Counted from the first letter of the stretch, positions 25,529 through 34,927 are shown. The stretch is 64,000 bases of DNA from Actinoplanes sp. TBRC 11911 (GCF_012933445.1 NZ_JABBNC010000007.1:186001-250000); one strand, 5' to 3'. A program made the numbers and translations. The notes: generated from the sequence alone by a model not told the origin.

Positions 25529-25920
25529 GACCGCCTCCCGCGCATCAGCTCGACCCATGCCGACCGTTCTTGGCGCATCGTCACGGCCACGTCGGCGAAC
25601 TCGTGCGGGATCGGGGCCTGCGGCTTGTGGACGGTCACCTCGGCGACCGCCACCCGCGGATCGTCGAGGCAGACTGCCAGCAGCCGGTCGGCGAGTGTCT
25701 CGATCAAGTTGACCGGTTCGCCGCCGATCACCGCGACCAGCTTTTCGGCCAGCTCGCCGTAGTGGATCGTGTCGGCCACGTCGTCGGTGGCGGCCGGCTT
25801 GTCCAGATCGAGATCGAGCCGCACGTCCACGACGAAGTCCTGGCCGGCCTCGCGTTCGAAGTCGTAGACCCCGTGGCGCCCGTGGGCGCGCAGCCCGGTG
25901 AGCGTGATCCGACCCGTCAC
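25525..25920 (-). CDS. folB: Dihydroneopterin aldolase
   Basis: 131 residues. Splits dihydroneopterin to glycolaldehyde and 6-hydroxymethyl-dihydropterin. It begins VTGRITLTGLRAHGRHGVYD (GTG at 25920, with GAGAGGGGG upstream), with the substrate Glu in GVYDFEREAGQDFVVDV, then VNLIETLADRLLAVCLDDPR and VTVHKPQAPIPHEFADV. The open frame continues upstream to 26025, but that part is arginine-rich and lacks family similarity. Confidence 0.93.
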   Translation of the reverse strand: MTGRITLTGLRAHGRHGVYDFEREAGQDFVVDVRLDLDLDKPAATDDVADTIHYGELAEKLVAVIGGEPVNLIETLADRLLAVCLDDPRVAVAEVTVHKPQAPIPHEFADVAVTMRQERSAWVELMRGRRS

Positions 25921-26147
25921 GTTCCTGTCCCCCTCTCGTCGTCCAGCGTGCCGCATCGTGGCGCGTCGCCGTCGGGCACGCTGTGCGTCGGCCTCCACCC
26001 TGCCAGGGGTCTTGGGCGCAACCAATCACGCACGTCGCCGAGTGTTCTGGGCGCCCCGCGCCCATGCTCGGCCCTCGGCGGGAGCGACGGTCCGCACCCA
26101 CCACCCCGCTGCGACATCCGGCTCTTGATCCTGGGTGTTGTTGATCA
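25921..26147. other. Gap inside the fol operon, 227 bases, no gene seen
   Basis: The DNA between folP and folB has only short overlapping open frames rich in Arg, Pro and Gly, with no ribosome binding sites. I see no hairpin with a T tract. It may carry a second promoter for folB or be the remnant of a lost gene. Confidence 0.4.
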
Positions 26148-27014
26148 CTACAGGCGTGGTGAGCCGGTGGCGCGCCAGACCTTGATCGCGTCGACGGTGG
26201 CGCGGACCTCGTGGACGCGCACGCCCCAGACCCCGGCGGCGACGGCCAGGATCGTGGTGGCAATTGTGGCAGCCTCGCGCTCGTCGACCGGGCGCGGATG
26301 TCCCTGCTCATCGGCGAGAAGGCGGCCCAGGTAGGTCTTGCGGCTGGCGGCGAAGAGCACCGGGAAACCGAGATCTATCAATTCGTCCAGGTGTGCGCTG
26401 ATTTCCCAGTTGTGCTCGGCCTTCTTGGCGAAGCCTATGCCCGGGTCGAGGATGAGCTGCTCGGGGGCGACGCCGGCCCGCAACGCGGCAGCCACCCGGG
26501 CGCTCAGCTCGTCGCGGACCTCGGCCACCACGTCCTTATATACGGCCAGTTCATTCATGTTCATGGAATGACCGCGCCAGTGCATCAGGATCCACGGACA
26601 GTGGGCATCGGCCGCGAGCGTGCCCATCGCCGGATCGGCCAGGCCGCCGGACACGTCGTTGATCACCACGGCGCCGGCGTCCAGCGCGGCCTCGGCGACC
26701 TTGGCCCTGGTGGTATCGATGCTCATCGGCACGCCCGCCTCGGCCAGCCGGCTGATGACCGGCACCACGCGGGCGATCTCGGTCGCGGCGTCGACGCGCT
26801 CGGCACCCGGACGGGTCGACTCGCCGCCCACGTCGATGATGTCCGCGCCCTGCTGGTGCAACAAGATCCCGTGCGCGACGGCGGCGTCCACATCGGCGAA
26901 GCGTCCACCATCCGAGAAGGAATCCGGCGTGACGTTCAGGACGCCCATCACGACCGGGTGATCTTTCCCGATATCCGTGGTCCTGACCTGCGAGCCGGTC
27001 CGCCTAGTCGTCAC
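26148..27014 (-). CDS. folP: Dihydropteroate synthase
   Basis: 288 residues. Condenses the pterin pyrophosphate with p-aminobenzoate; target of sulfonamides. TIM-barrel signatures: VMGVLNVTPDSFSDGGRF, GADIIDVGGESTRPGAE, MSIDTTRAKVAEAALDAGA, VINDVSGG, LILDPGIGFAKKAEHNW, FAASRKTYLG and GVWGVRVHEVRATVDA. Start GTG at 27014. It opens the fol operon; the divergent secretion-like cluster begins on the other side of a 169-base gap. Confidence 0.95.
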   Translation of the reverse strand: MTTRRTGSQVRTTDIGKDHPVVMGVLNVTPDSFSDGGRFADVDAAVAHGILLHQQGADIIDVGGESTRPGAERVDAATEIARVVPVISRLAEAGVPMSIDTTRAKVAEAALDAGAVVINDVSGGLADPAMGTLAADAHCPWILMHWRGHSMNMNELAVYKDVVAEVRDELSARVAAALRAGVAPEQLILDPGIGFAKKAEHNWEISAHLDELIDLGFPVLFAASRKTYLGRLLADEQGHPRPVDEREAATIATTILAVAAGVWGVRVHEVRATVDAIKVWRATGSPRL

Positions 27015-27091
27015 ACGACGAGGGTACGGCTCAATGCTTTGTCGAACATATGTACGACCGATGGTGACTCATTTTCATGCATGCAGTAACC

Positions 27092-27120
27092 TTGCGTAAC
27101 GTTTCCGACGCTTGTAGCTA
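27092..27120 (+). promoter_or_regulatory. Predicted housekeeping promoter of the secretion-like cluster
   Basis: TTGCGT (27092-27097) and TAGCTA (27115-27120) are separated by 17 bases, inside an unusually AT-rich stretch (27040-27125) for this DNA. It faces the cluster and precedes the leader ORF by about 60 bases. AT-richness also makes it a likely Lsr2 target; this is inference. Confidence 0.45.
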
Positions 27121-27183
27121 AGAAGTACGGCCCGTACTCTTCGGAACTGGGCATCATGAAGGGACCGAAGAGAGCAGACGAGC

Positions 27184-27312
27184 ATGGCAGTGCCCAAACG
27201 GCTCACTCGACGCGGTGGACTGCAAGTAGCACGATATGGGCGTTGCCGCGAGGCTTCACAACTGCAGCGTGTCCGGAATCCCCTACCCGGGCACTTGGAG
27301 GTTTACCGATGA
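27184..27312 (+). CDS. Short basic leader ORF coupled to the next gene
   Basis: 42 residues, ATG at 27184, arginine-rich (MAVPKRLTRRGGLQVARYGR and on to HLEVYR). Its TGA at 27310-27312 overlaps the ATG of the next gene in a perfect ATGA, as do several true gene pairs downstream. The ribosome binding site (AGAGAG, 9-10 bases upstream) is modest. It could be a translated leader peptide or chance; codon use cannot decide at this length. Confidence 0.3.
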   Translation: MAVPKRLTRRGGLQVARYGRCREASQLQRVRNPLPGHLEVYR

Positions 27313-27605
27313 TCGCCACCGAGCTCGCCAGACACGCTGTCGAGGCGGTTCAGCAGGCCACGCTCGCCGCGCCCGACCAACCCAAGGGCATCGACACCCA
27401 GGGCGTCGTCAGCTTCTTCGCCCGTAACATCGCGCCGATCCTGCTCGCGGCGCTTGGCGTGATCTTCATTGGACGCGCCAGCCGGGGTGAGATCTCGAAG
27501 GTGCTGACCAGCTCCGCCATCGCGATCGTGGGCCTAGCGTTCATCGCCGGTGCGGCGACCCTGTTCTTCGTCGGCGACTACCTCATCGACCTGATCTTCA
27601 ACTGA
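27309..27605 (+). CDS. Small two-helix membrane protein, VirB2/TrbC-like
   Basis: 98 residues from ATG at 27309 with GGAGG eight bases upstream. A soluble N-terminus is followed by helix 1 (IAPILLAALGVIFIGRA), a short basic loop (SRGEISK), and helix 2 (AIAIVGLAFIAGAATLFFVG), ending YLIDLIFN. This size and topology match VirB2/TrbC pilin-like subunits of type IV secretion systems, and the next genes are VirB3- and VirB4-like. There is no direct sequence signature for pilin; the call rests on topology and position. Confidence 0.55.
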   Translation: MIATELARHAVEAVQQATLAAPDQPKGIDTQGVVSFFARNIAPILLAALGVIFIGRASRGEISKVLTSSAIAIVGLAFIAGAATLFFVGDYLIDLIFN

Positions 27606-27606
27606 G

Positions 27607-27984
27607 ATGAGGCTCCGCACCGACGACGACATCTATCGGGCGCGCTTGGTTTACCTGGGGCCGCCCGGGTACACGCTGCCCATCCACCTGCCGTACGCGC
27701 AGTACGGCATGTTCGTCGCGCTGGTTCCGCTGTTCATGCTCGCGCACTACCTGATCACGTTCCGGTTCGACCCGTTCCCGGCGTGGGAGATCGCGCTCGC
27801 GATGGTCACCACGTCCTACGTGTTCCGGCACGTCGATCCCGATCGCCCGGCCCGGGTGGTCATCCGCACCGCGCTCACCGACTGGCGCCGCACACGCGAA
27901 CCGGCGGTCGAGCAACGCGATCCACGACTCGTCGCCACTCGTATCCGAGTCCGGGAGGAGTTGGTTCCCAATGCGCGTAGGTGA
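27607..27984 (+). CDS. VirB3/PrgI-like membrane protein
   Basis: 125 residues; starts one base after the previous stop. Two close hydrophobic segments (YGMFVALVPLFMLAHYLITF and AWEIALAMVTTSYVF) are flanked by charged ends, with a basic C-terminal half (VVIRTALTDWRRTREP). PrgI/VirB3 proteins have this plan and bind the VirB4 ATPase at the inner membrane; VirB3 is always encoded next to virB4, as here. Sequence identity to PrgI cannot be judged by eye. Confidence 0.6.
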   Translation: MRLRTDDDIYRARLVYLGPPGYTLPIHLPYAQYGMFVALVPLFMLAHYLITFRFDPFPAWEIALAMVTTSYVFRHVDPDRPARVVIRTALTDWRRTREPAVEQRDPRLVATRIRVREELVPNARR

Positions 27985-27993
27985 GGGCCCGGC

Positions 27994-30900
27994 ATGACTG
28001 GATCACTCCCGCCGGGGGATCCCCGCGCGGACTCGCTTGCGTCGGCGAGGCAGAGTAACGGTGTGCGATCGAATGGTTACTCTTCGCCAGATACCGCGGA
28101 CGAAAGCGCCGAGGAGCTCGTCGCTGCCCCGGGACACGGCGCGGTGGGTGTGTTCCAGGCGCCGCAGCCGGTCCGTCCGCGCACCGCCACGGTGGACACG
28201 TCGCTGGACATCGATTCGCCGTTCCTCGATCTCTTCGGGGGGACGGGGAGTCCGCCGGCGCCCGCTCCCGTTTCGACTCCGCCTGCTCCGGTTTCGAGTC
28301 CGCCTGCTCCGGTTTCGGGTCCGCCTGCTCGGGCTTTTGTGCCGCCGCCGGTGGTTTCCGGGGCGTCGGTGGTTTCCGGGTCGTCGGTCGAGTCCGATGA
28401 GGAGGCGCCGGTCGAACGTGCGCCGGTCGGGCCCGAGCCGGACTTCTTCGACGAGTCGGCGGCCGCCTCGGATTATGAGGAATGGCCCGACTTCGACGGG
28501 TGGCCTGCGCCGCCCGCTGTCGCCACGGCTCCGGCCCCGCTCGCGCCGCCGGTCGCCGAGCCGGATCCGCAGACCGTGGGTGCACCGCCGGCGGATCATG
28601 TGGAACCGCCGCTGCCGGTGCCGCTCACCGAGAAAGCACCCGCCAAGCGCCGTGAGAAGGCGCCGGCCAAGCGCCCGGAAAATCTTCCCGTCCGGCCGCG
28701 CAAGGACACCCAGCTTCGCCCGCACAAGCTCAAGTTCAACGACCGCGACCCGGCGCTGGAGCTGGCGATCAGCGAGATCGCCGGGCATCTGACCTTCACC
28801 CAGAGCACGGTCACCGCCTGGTATCACCTGCCCGAGGTGCGCTGGGCGTTCCGCCCGGACGCGGAGCGCGAGGCGTTGCTCAGCGCCATCTCCGAGCAGT
28901 ACGCCGGACTGGCCGGCTTCCGGCTGCATCTGCGGCGCACGAACCGGCCGTTCCCGGCGGACGAGTGGGCGCGGACGATGGACTCGTTCACCGCCAAGCC
29001 GCTGCCCGACGTGCACGGCGCCACCTCGTGGTCGGATCACCTGGTCGCGGCCCAGCGGCACCTGCTGTCGGTCAACCACGCCGAGGGCCAGACGTACCTG
29101 GGGGTGACGTTCGCGCGGCGCTCGCTGGGCAACACGTTCTCCGAGCGGATCCTGCGGATGTTCGGCCGCGGCACCTCGGACAGCGAACGGCGCAAGCTGG
29201 GACGCACCGTCGAGCAGTTCGACGAGGTGCTGAACGCGTTCGGCATGCGCGGGCGCCGGGTCACCCCGCAGGAGCTCGAATGGCTGCTGTTCCGGTCGGT
29301 GGCGTTGTGCATGGCGCCGCCCGGTCCACTGTCGCCGATCTCCAACGGGCAGTGGGAAACCGGTGATCTGCTGGCGCTCACCGAGCAGGTCGAGCGCTAC
29401 CGTACGCCGTACGGGTCGACGGTGAAGCTGGTCAACCGGATGACCGGCGAAGAAAGGCACGTCGCCGTCCTGTCCGTCGGCCGGATGGAACCGCTGGAGA
29501 TCCCCGAGAAGCACGAGCCGTGGCTGCACTTCCACGAGCGCCTGCCGTGGCCGATGGAGATCTCCTCGCGCATCGACATCCTCGGCTCGGGCAGCTCGTT
29601 CAAGAACCTCGAGCACCGGCTCCGGATGATCCGGTCGCAGCAGCTCGACTACGCCGAGCACGGCATCGACGCACCGCCGGAACTCGAACGCCTCGCCAAG
29701 CGCGCGCTGGTGATCGGCGACGAGATGACCACCGGGCTGCCGGTCGAGTCGGCCCGCGCGCACGGCTGGCACCGGATCGCGGTCGGCGGCGCCACCCGCG
29801 AGGAATGCCTGGAACGGGCCCGCCGGCTCATCCAGCTGTACTCGCGTGAGCTGCGAATCTCGCTGCAGCACCCGAAGAACCAGGACCAGCTGGCCCGCGA
29901 GTTCATCCCGGGCGAGCCGATCGCGAACACCGGATACGTGCGGCGCATGCCGGTGAAGCTGCTGGCCGCGGCGGTTCCGCAAGCCGCGTCCACGGTGGGT
30001 GACCGGCGTGGGGACCTGATCGGGCGTACGTCGGGAACCTGCCGCCGTCCGGTCTTCCTCGACCTGCACTTCCCGATGGAGGTACGCGAACGGTCCGGCC
30101 TCGGCGTGATGGTGGCCGAGCCGGGCGGTGGCAAGTCGACGCTGATGGGCGCGCTCGGCTACCTGAACGCCCGCCGTGGGGTGCAGGTGACGCTGCTCGA
30201 CCCGTCCGGCCCGCTGGCCCGGCTGTGCGACATGCCGGAGCTGCGGCCCTACTCGCGGGTGCTGAACCTGACCGGATCCGAGCAGGGGACGCTGGCGCCG
30301 TACGCGCTGATCCCGACCCCGGTCCGCTCCGAGTTCCCGACCGGGCCCGGCGGCGACCGCGAGTACGAGATCTCGGTCTCCAACGCCCGCGCCGAACGCC
30401 GCATGCTGGTGCAGGACATCTGCTCGATGCTGGTGCCGCCGCAGGTGGCCAAGGAGGCGTCGACCGCGACGCTGCTGCGGCACGCCGTCCGGCAGGTCCC
30501 GGCCGAGGAGTCGTCCACACTCGACGACGTGGTCCGCACGCTCGCCGGACTGGACGACGACGAGGGCAAGGAGCTGGCCAACCTGCTCCTCGACACGGCC
30601 GAGATGCCGCTGGCGCTGCTGTTCTTCGGTTCGCCGCCACAGCACCTGCTCGGCGCCGACGCGGCCCTCACCGTGATCACCATGGCCGGCCTGCGACTGC
30701 CCGACCTGAAGATCGAGCGGGAGTACTGGTCGGCGGAGGAGTCGCTGGCGTTGCCGATGCTGCACACGGCACACCGGCTGGCGGTCCGGCGCTCGTACGG
30801 CGGCTCGATGTCGACGCGCAAGATGGTCGGCTTGGACGAGGCGCACTTCATGGAGGGCTGGCGGTCCGGCCGGTCGTTCCTGGTGCGGCTCGCCCGCGAC

Positions 30901-31287
30901 TCCCGCAAGTGGAACCTGGCCGCACTGGTCGCCTCGCAGAACCCGCGCGACATCCTCGGCCTGGACGTGCAAAACCTGGTGTCGACGGTGTTCGTCGGCC
31001 GGATCGCGGAGGACCAGGAGATCGCGTCCGAGGCGCTGCGGCTGCTCCGGGTGCCGGTGCACGACGGGTACGAGGCGACGCTGGCCTCGTTGTCGCAGGT
31101 GGACACCTCCTCCTCGGCGCGGCTCGGCTTCCGTGAGTTCGTCATGCGGGACGTGGACGGGCGCGTGCAGAAGGTGCGCGTGGACGTGTCGTACGTTGAG
31201 GGCCTGCTGGACCACCTCGACACGACACCGACGGTCGCGAAGGCGCCGACGGCTCTTCCGATGTCGCCGTCCGACCTGGAGGTTTGA
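27994..31287 (+). CDS. VirB4/TraC-type secretion ATPase with long disordered N-terminus
   Basis: 1,097 residues. The first 240 are Pro/Ala/Ser-rich with SPPAPVS and EKAPAKR repeats. The body has a VirB4-like N-terminal domain (about 245-690) and a RecA-like motor: Walker A AEPGGGKSTL (Lys714), Walker B KMVGLDEAHF (Asp948-Glu949), then LVASQNPRDILG, the sensor region seen in VirB4/TrbE. It also contains GLDVQNLVSTVFVGRI, typical of conjugative ATPases. VirB4 powers type IV assembly and transport from the cytoplasmic face. ATG at 27994 with GAGGG upstream. Confidence 0.82.
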   Translation: MTGSLPPGDPRADSLASARQSNGVRSNGYSSPDTADESAEELVAAPGHGAVGVFQAPQPVRPRTATVDTSLDIDSPFLDLFGGTGSPPAPAPVSTPPAPVSSPPAPVSGPPARAFVPPPVVSGASVVSGSSVESDEEAPVERAPVGPEPDFFDESAAASDYEEWPDFDGWPAPPAVATAPAPLAPPVAEPDPQTVGAPPADHVEPPLPVPLTEKAPAKRREKAPAKRPENLPVRPRKDTQLRPHKLKFNDRDPALELAISEIAGHLTFTQSTVTAWYHLPEVRWAFRPDAEREALLSAISEQYAGLAGFRLHLRRTNRPFPADEWARTMDSFTAKPLPDVHGATSWSDHLVAAQRHLLSVNHAEGQTYLGVTFARRSLGNTFSERILRMFGRGTSDSERRKLGRTVEQFDEVLNAFGMRGRRVTPQELEWLLFRSVALCMAPPGPLSPISNGQWETGDLLALTEQVERYRTPYGSTVKLVNRMTGEERHVAVLSVGRMEPLEIPEKHEPWLHFHERLPWPMEISSRIDILGSGSSFKNLEHRLRMIRSQQLDYAEHGIDAPPELERLAKRALVIGDEMTTGLPVESARAHGWHRIAVGGATREECLERARRLIQLYSRELRISLQHPKNQDQLAREFIPGEPIANTGYVRRMPVKLLAAAVPQAASTVGDRRGDLIGRTSGTCRRPVFLDLHFPMEVRERSGLGVMVAEPGGGKSTLMGALGYLNARRGVQVTLLDPSGPLARLCDMPELRPYSRVLNLTGSEQGTLAPYALIPTPVRSEFPTGPGGDREYEISVSNARAERRMLVQDICSMLVPPQVAKEASTATLLRHAVRQVPAEESSTLDDVVRTLAGLDDDEGKELANLLLDTAEMPLALLFFGSPPQHLLGADAALTVITMAGLRLPDLKIEREYWSAEESLALPMLHTAHRLAVRRSYGGSMSTRKMVGLDEAHFMEGWRSGRSFLVRLARDSRKWNLAALVASQNPRDILGLDVQNLVSTVFVGRIAEDQEIASEALRLLRVPVHDGYEATLASLSQVDTSSSARLGFREFVMRDVDGRVQKVRVDVSYVEGLLDHLDTTPTVAKAPTALPMSPSDLEV

Positions 31288-31288
31288 G

Positions 31289-33268
31289 ATGCTGCGGCGG
31301 GGGTTGGCGCTGCTGACGACGATGTTCATCGTCATCGTGGCGTCGATCGTCTGGGCGGTGGCGGCGCCGCCCGGAGTGGCGGTGGCGGCACCGGTGCGGG
31401 CGCCGGGTGGGGCGTGCAGTGTGGAGGAGTGGCAGCAGGACATTCCGGGCTGCGTGAAGCGCCTGACGGACGTGGGAGAGGATCGGGCTCAGTGCCTGAA
31501 CCCGCCGACGCCCAGCACGCCGGACTCCGGATTGGCCGGCTGGTTCGCCGAGCAACCGGAGTCCGCCAAGGCAAAAACGAGCTTGCCCGGCCTGTACAGC
31601 GACTACGGATACGCGGGATACAGCTATTCCACGTACGATCTGGACAGCGGTTGCGCCTCCACATTGGTCGACCCGGAGTACAAATTTGAAACGACCGTCG
31701 CCAACGGCGAGTTCATGATGGCCACGGCGGTGATCGGCGCATCCAACGCGTTGCGTGAACGGGCATGGAACCCGCAAGCATTGTGGGGATGGGCGGATCC
31801 GCTCGTCGACCAGGCAACCAAAGCGGTGTACGAGAAGGTCTTCAGCGTCTTCGGGGTCATAACGCTGGCCATCGTCGGGCTGTACCTGCTTTGGCGGTCA
31901 CGCCAGGCTGAAATGGGCGCCGCCGCCACCACGGCGGGCTGGGCTATCTTTGTGATGGTTGCCGTGACCGCTATTGCCGCCTGGCCAGTTCGGTCTGCGA
32001 ACATTGCCGACGGCACCCTGGTCACAACGCTGAACGTTGTCCATGAGGCAGTCGGTCCCCGGCCGGCGGCTCCACCCGCGACATGTGCCCTCGGCGGCAA
32101 CGCATGTGAGGACAACCGTCCGCCCGCAGTGAGGGCCAGCGACACCGCGACCGAGACAATGCTTTACCGAAACTGGCTTCGTGGACTGCTCGGCTCGTCC
32201 GACAGCGAGACCGCACAGAAATATGGAATGGCTCTCTACGACGCCCGGTCTCTTACGTGGGAGGAAGCCCAACGGATTCGGGACAATCCGGCTACCAGAG
32301 ACGGTGTTCTTGACGCCAAGAAAGCACAGTGGGAAAGAGTAGCCGAGCAGATTAAACAGGAAGATCCTGAGGCGTATGAGTACCTGCAGGGTGTCAACGG
32401 CATGGACCGGATCGGTGCAGGATTCATCGCCGTCCTGGCCGCCGTTATGTTCGCATTGTTTGATCTGACCGCGTCGATCTTGGTCCTTCTGGGCTTCCTA
32501 ATCTTCCGATGGGCCGTCATCGCGGCCCCGATCCTGGGCACTGTTGGCCTTCTTCGTCCGGCCAGTGCGGGAATCCGCCGGCTCGGCAATGCCGTCGTCG
32601 CCGCCGTCTTCAACATCGCGATCTTCGGCACCGGCGCGGCGATCTACCTGTTCGCCGTCGACCTCATCATGAATACGGCCAGTCTCCCCGGCTGGCTGCA
32701 GGTCGTGCTCGTGTTCCTCTGCGGCGTCGTCGGCTGGCTGTTGTTGCGCCCCTATCGGCGGATCACCCAACTCGGCGGCCGGGACGGCGCCCGGGAAATC
32801 GCCGCCGGCGGCTCGTGGCAACGCCGGTTCTTCCGAGATGCGCGCGAGGCCTCGAAGATCGAGAATGCCAACGAGGAGGGTCGCGAAACGGTCGTCGGCA
32901 AGACCAAACGCACGGTCTACGTCGACCAGGGCCACCTACGTCCCGAAGCAAGACTCGAAGACCCGTCGCACTCCACGCCGAGCCATGGTGACATCGCGCC
33001 CGCCGGGACCGGATCGCGGCCCGACGGCGTTCCCGCCCAACCGCGGCCCGATGGTCGCGAGCCCGTCGCCGAAAGCACTCCGTCACCGGCGACGGCGCCG
33101 GTCACGGCCGCTTCACCCGCACGTCGCGAGACCCCCACGCGTCCGACCACCACGTGGACCGAACCGGACGTGGCCGAGCAGCCTGCTTCGTACGCGATCT
33201 ACCGGCCGGAGACCGGTTCGACGACCAACGAACCGGCGACACCGCGGGTGCGTTCCGAGGCCAAGTGA
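31289..33268 (+). CDS. VirB6/TrbL-like polytopic membrane protein with signal peptide
   Basis: 659 residues from ATG at 31289, two bases after the ATPase stop. A signal peptide (residues 1-34, LLTTMFIVIVASIVWAVAA) is followed by an exported region with four cysteines, then membrane segments: FGVITLAIVGLYLLW, GWAIFVMVAVTAIAAWPV, and a C-terminal set (FIAVLAAVMFALFDLTASIL, FLIFRWAVIAAPILGTVGLL, AVFNIAIFGTGAAIYLFAV, VVLVFLCGVVGWLLL). The last 150 residues are disordered and Pro/Thr-rich. VirB6/TrbL proteins form the inner channel. The coding sequence is less GC-rich than its neighbours around 31,560-32,480. Confidence 0.7.
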   Translation: MLRRGLALLTTMFIVIVASIVWAVAAPPGVAVAAPVRAPGGACSVEEWQQDIPGCVKRLTDVGEDRAQCLNPPTPSTPDSGLAGWFAEQPESAKAKTSLPGLYSDYGYAGYSYSTYDLDSGCASTLVDPEYKFETTVANGEFMMATAVIGASNALRERAWNPQALWGWADPLVDQATKAVYEKVFSVFGVITLAIVGLYLLWRSRQAEMGAAATTAGWAIFVMVAVTAIAAWPVRSANIADGTLVTTLNVVHEAVGPRPAAPPATCALGGNACEDNRPPAVRASDTATETMLYRNWLRGLLGSSDSETAQKYGMALYDARSLTWEEAQRIRDNPATRDGVLDAKKAQWERVAEQIKQEDPEAYEYLQGVNGMDRIGAGFIAVLAAVMFALFDLTASILVLLGFLIFRWAVIAAPILGTVGLLRPASAGIRRLGNAVVAAVFNIAIFGTGAAIYLFAVDLIMNTASLPGWLQVVLVFLCGVVGWLLLRPYRRITQLGGRDGAREIAAGGSWQRRFFRDAREASKIENANEEGRETVVGKTKRTVYVDQGHLRPEARLEDPSHSTPSHGDIAPAGTGSRPDGVPAQPRPDGREPVAESTPSPATAPVTAASPARRETPTRPTTTWTEPDVAEQPASYAIYRPETGSTTNEPATPRVRSEAK

Positions 33269-33272
33269 TCAC

Positions 33273-33818
33273 ATGCCCCGGAATCTGGAACTAGGCCTCA
33301 ACCGCATATTCCGCTCGCGATGGGGCGTGGCGATCATCATCGTCGCGATCGTGCTCGCGATCGTCGGCCTGGGCCGGCTGCTCTCCGGCGGCGGCTCGTC
33401 GTCAACGCCCCTGGGTGCCGGTTCCCCGGCACCGGTGGTGAGCGCTGATCCGAAGGACGACGACAGCGTCATCGACACCGCACCACCGCCCAGCCCCAAA
33501 ACGAGCAAGGGTCGCGCTCAGCCGGAAGCTGTCGCGTACGCCTTCGCCTCGGCGTGGGTGGACCACCGCAACGTTTCGTCCAAGACGTGGCGGGACCGGC
33601 TCTTACCCAACAGCACGAAAGAACTCGGCGACGAACTCGACGGTGTCGATCCTGCCGGGGTTCCCGCGGACCGCGTGGTCGGCCGGCCCACCCTGGTACC
33701 GGTGAGCGCAACGGTGGTCAACGCGGTGGTCACCATGGACACGGGCAAGCTGAGCCTGCGGATGATTTGTCCAGACGGTCCCTGGGTGGTCGATGGCATC
33801 GACTGGGCGGCGACGTGA
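33273..33818 (+). CDS. VirB8/TcpC-like bitopic membrane protein
   Basis: 181 residues from ATG at 33273. A short cytoplasmic tail precedes one helix (GVAIIIVAIVLAIVGLGRLL), a Ser/Pro-rich stalk, and an extracytoplasmic domain of about 95 residues that starts AVAYAFASAWVDHRNVSSKT and ends WVVDGIDWAAT. The helix-then-sheet order suggests the NTF2-like fold of VirB8 and TcpC, which build the periplasmic side of type IV systems. Its TGA overlaps the next GTG (GTGA). Confidence 0.6.
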   Translation: MPRNLELGLNRIFRSRWGVAIIIVAIVLAIVGLGRLLSGGGSSSTPLGAGSPAPVVSADPKDDDSVIDTAPPPSPKTSKGRAQPEAVAYAFASAWVDHRNVSSKTWRDRLLPNSTKELGDELDGVDPAGVPADRVVGRPTLVPVSATVVNAVVTMDTGKLSLRMICPDGPWVVDGIDWAAT

Positions 33819-34927
33819 GTGTCCGGGCGCCTCGCAAGATCGTGCTGCTGGTCGCCCTGGTAGCGACCCTCGCTCTCCTGTGCTGCGGTGGTGGGCTCGT
33901 TACAGCCCTGTTCGGGCAGCTAAACGACGACGGCAACAATGTGACCAATGCGTTCGGGTGTGGCAAGGGCGGACCCGTCGATCCCAATGCGAAACTCCCC
34001 CGGGTCGCGCAGTACGACGCCACCGAGATGCATAACGCCGCCGTCATCATCAAGACCGGCGCGGATCTGAAGATGCCGCCGCGTGCCTGGGTCATCGCGG
34101 TGGCGACGGCGATGCAGGAATCCGGGCTCAACAACCTGGGCAACCTCGGCGACCAGAACGACCACGACTCCCTCGGCCTGTTCCAGCAGCGACCGAGCGC
34201 CGGTTGGGGAACGCCCGCGCAGGTGCGGGATCCCGTGTACGCGAGCACGAAGTTCTACAACAAGCTTAAGGCCGTTCCGAACTGGCAGAACGAGCCGCTC
34301 ACCAAGGCCGCGCAGGCGGTGCAGATCAGCGCGTACCCGGACGCGTACGCGAAGCACGAACCGCAGGCCACCCAGATCGTCAACCAGCTGGCCAACGGCG
34401 CGGCCAACGCCGTCGGAAGTTCGGTTTCCATGGTCTGCGCCTCGGCGGGCCAGATCGCCGCGTCGGGCTGGACGGTGCCCGTCAAGGAGGGCGTGGTCTC
34501 CGGCTTCCGGACCGCGGCGCGCCCCACTCACCAGGGCGTCGACCTCGGCGCCAGTCGCGGCGAGCCGATCGTGGCCGCCGCCAGCGGGGTTGTCTCGGTG
34601 GTGAAGTGCGACGAGGACCACCAGGGCCGGCGCACGTGCGACGTCGACGGGTATCCCGGAAAGGGCGGATGTGGCTGGATGGTGGAAATCCAGCACGCCG
34701 GCAACATCATGACCCGCTACTGCCACATGGTGCAGCACCCAGACGTCCGGGAGGGCCAGGAAGTCACCGCCGGGCAAGAACTCGGGCACGTGGGCACCAG
34801 CGGCAACTCATCCGGCCCGCACCTACACTTCGAGGTCCACCTGAACAACGACCGCTCCAGCGCCGGGGCGATCAATCCCATACAGTTCATGCGCGCGCAC
34901 GGTGCCCCCCTCGGAGGTGAGGAATGA
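33815..34927 (+). CDS. Bifunctional cell-wall hydrolase: lysozyme-like domain plus M23 endopeptidase
   Basis: 370 residues. An N-terminal signal/anchor (IVLLVALVATLALLCCGGG) precedes a lysozyme-like transglycosylase-type domain (about 70-190) with the likely catalytic Glu102 in VATAMQESGLNNLGNLG and GLFQQRPSAGWGTP. An M23/LytM domain follows (about 225-360), with the zinc ligands His239 and Asp243 in THQGVDLG and His336/His338 in GPHLHFEV. It should open the peptidoglycan for the apparatus, like VirB1 or the VirB1-like hydrolases of Gram-positive conjugation. GTG at 33815 (GTGA overlap); its TGA overlaps the next ATG. Confidence 0.85.
   Translation: MSVRAPRKIVLLVALVATLALLCCGGGLVTALFGQLNDDGNNVTNAFGCGKGGPVDPNAKLPRVAQYDATEMHNAAVIIKTGADLKMPPRAWVIAVATAMQESGLNNLGNLGDQNDHDSLGLFQQRPSAGWGTPAQVRDPVYASTKFYNKLKAVPNWQNEPLTKAAQAVQISAYPDAYAKHEPQATQIVNQLANGAANAVGSSVSMVCASAGQIAASGWTVPVKEGVVSGFRTAARPTHQGVDLGASRGEPIVAAASGVVSVVKCDEDHQGRRTCDVDGYPGKGGCGWMVEIQHAGNIMTRYCHMVQHPDVREGQEVTAGQELGHVGTSGNSSGPHLHFEVHLNNDRSSAGAINPIQFMRAHGAPLGGEE

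Noticed and set aside
25917..26128. Small genes in the folP-folB gap
   Set aside because: Both strands give short Arg/Pro/Gly-rich frames without ribosome binding sites or sensible composition.
28003..31443. Minus-strand open frame of 1,146 codons opposite the VirB4-like gene
   Set aside because: Arg/His/Gln-rich antisense translation with no domains; the plus strand has clear Walker motifs.
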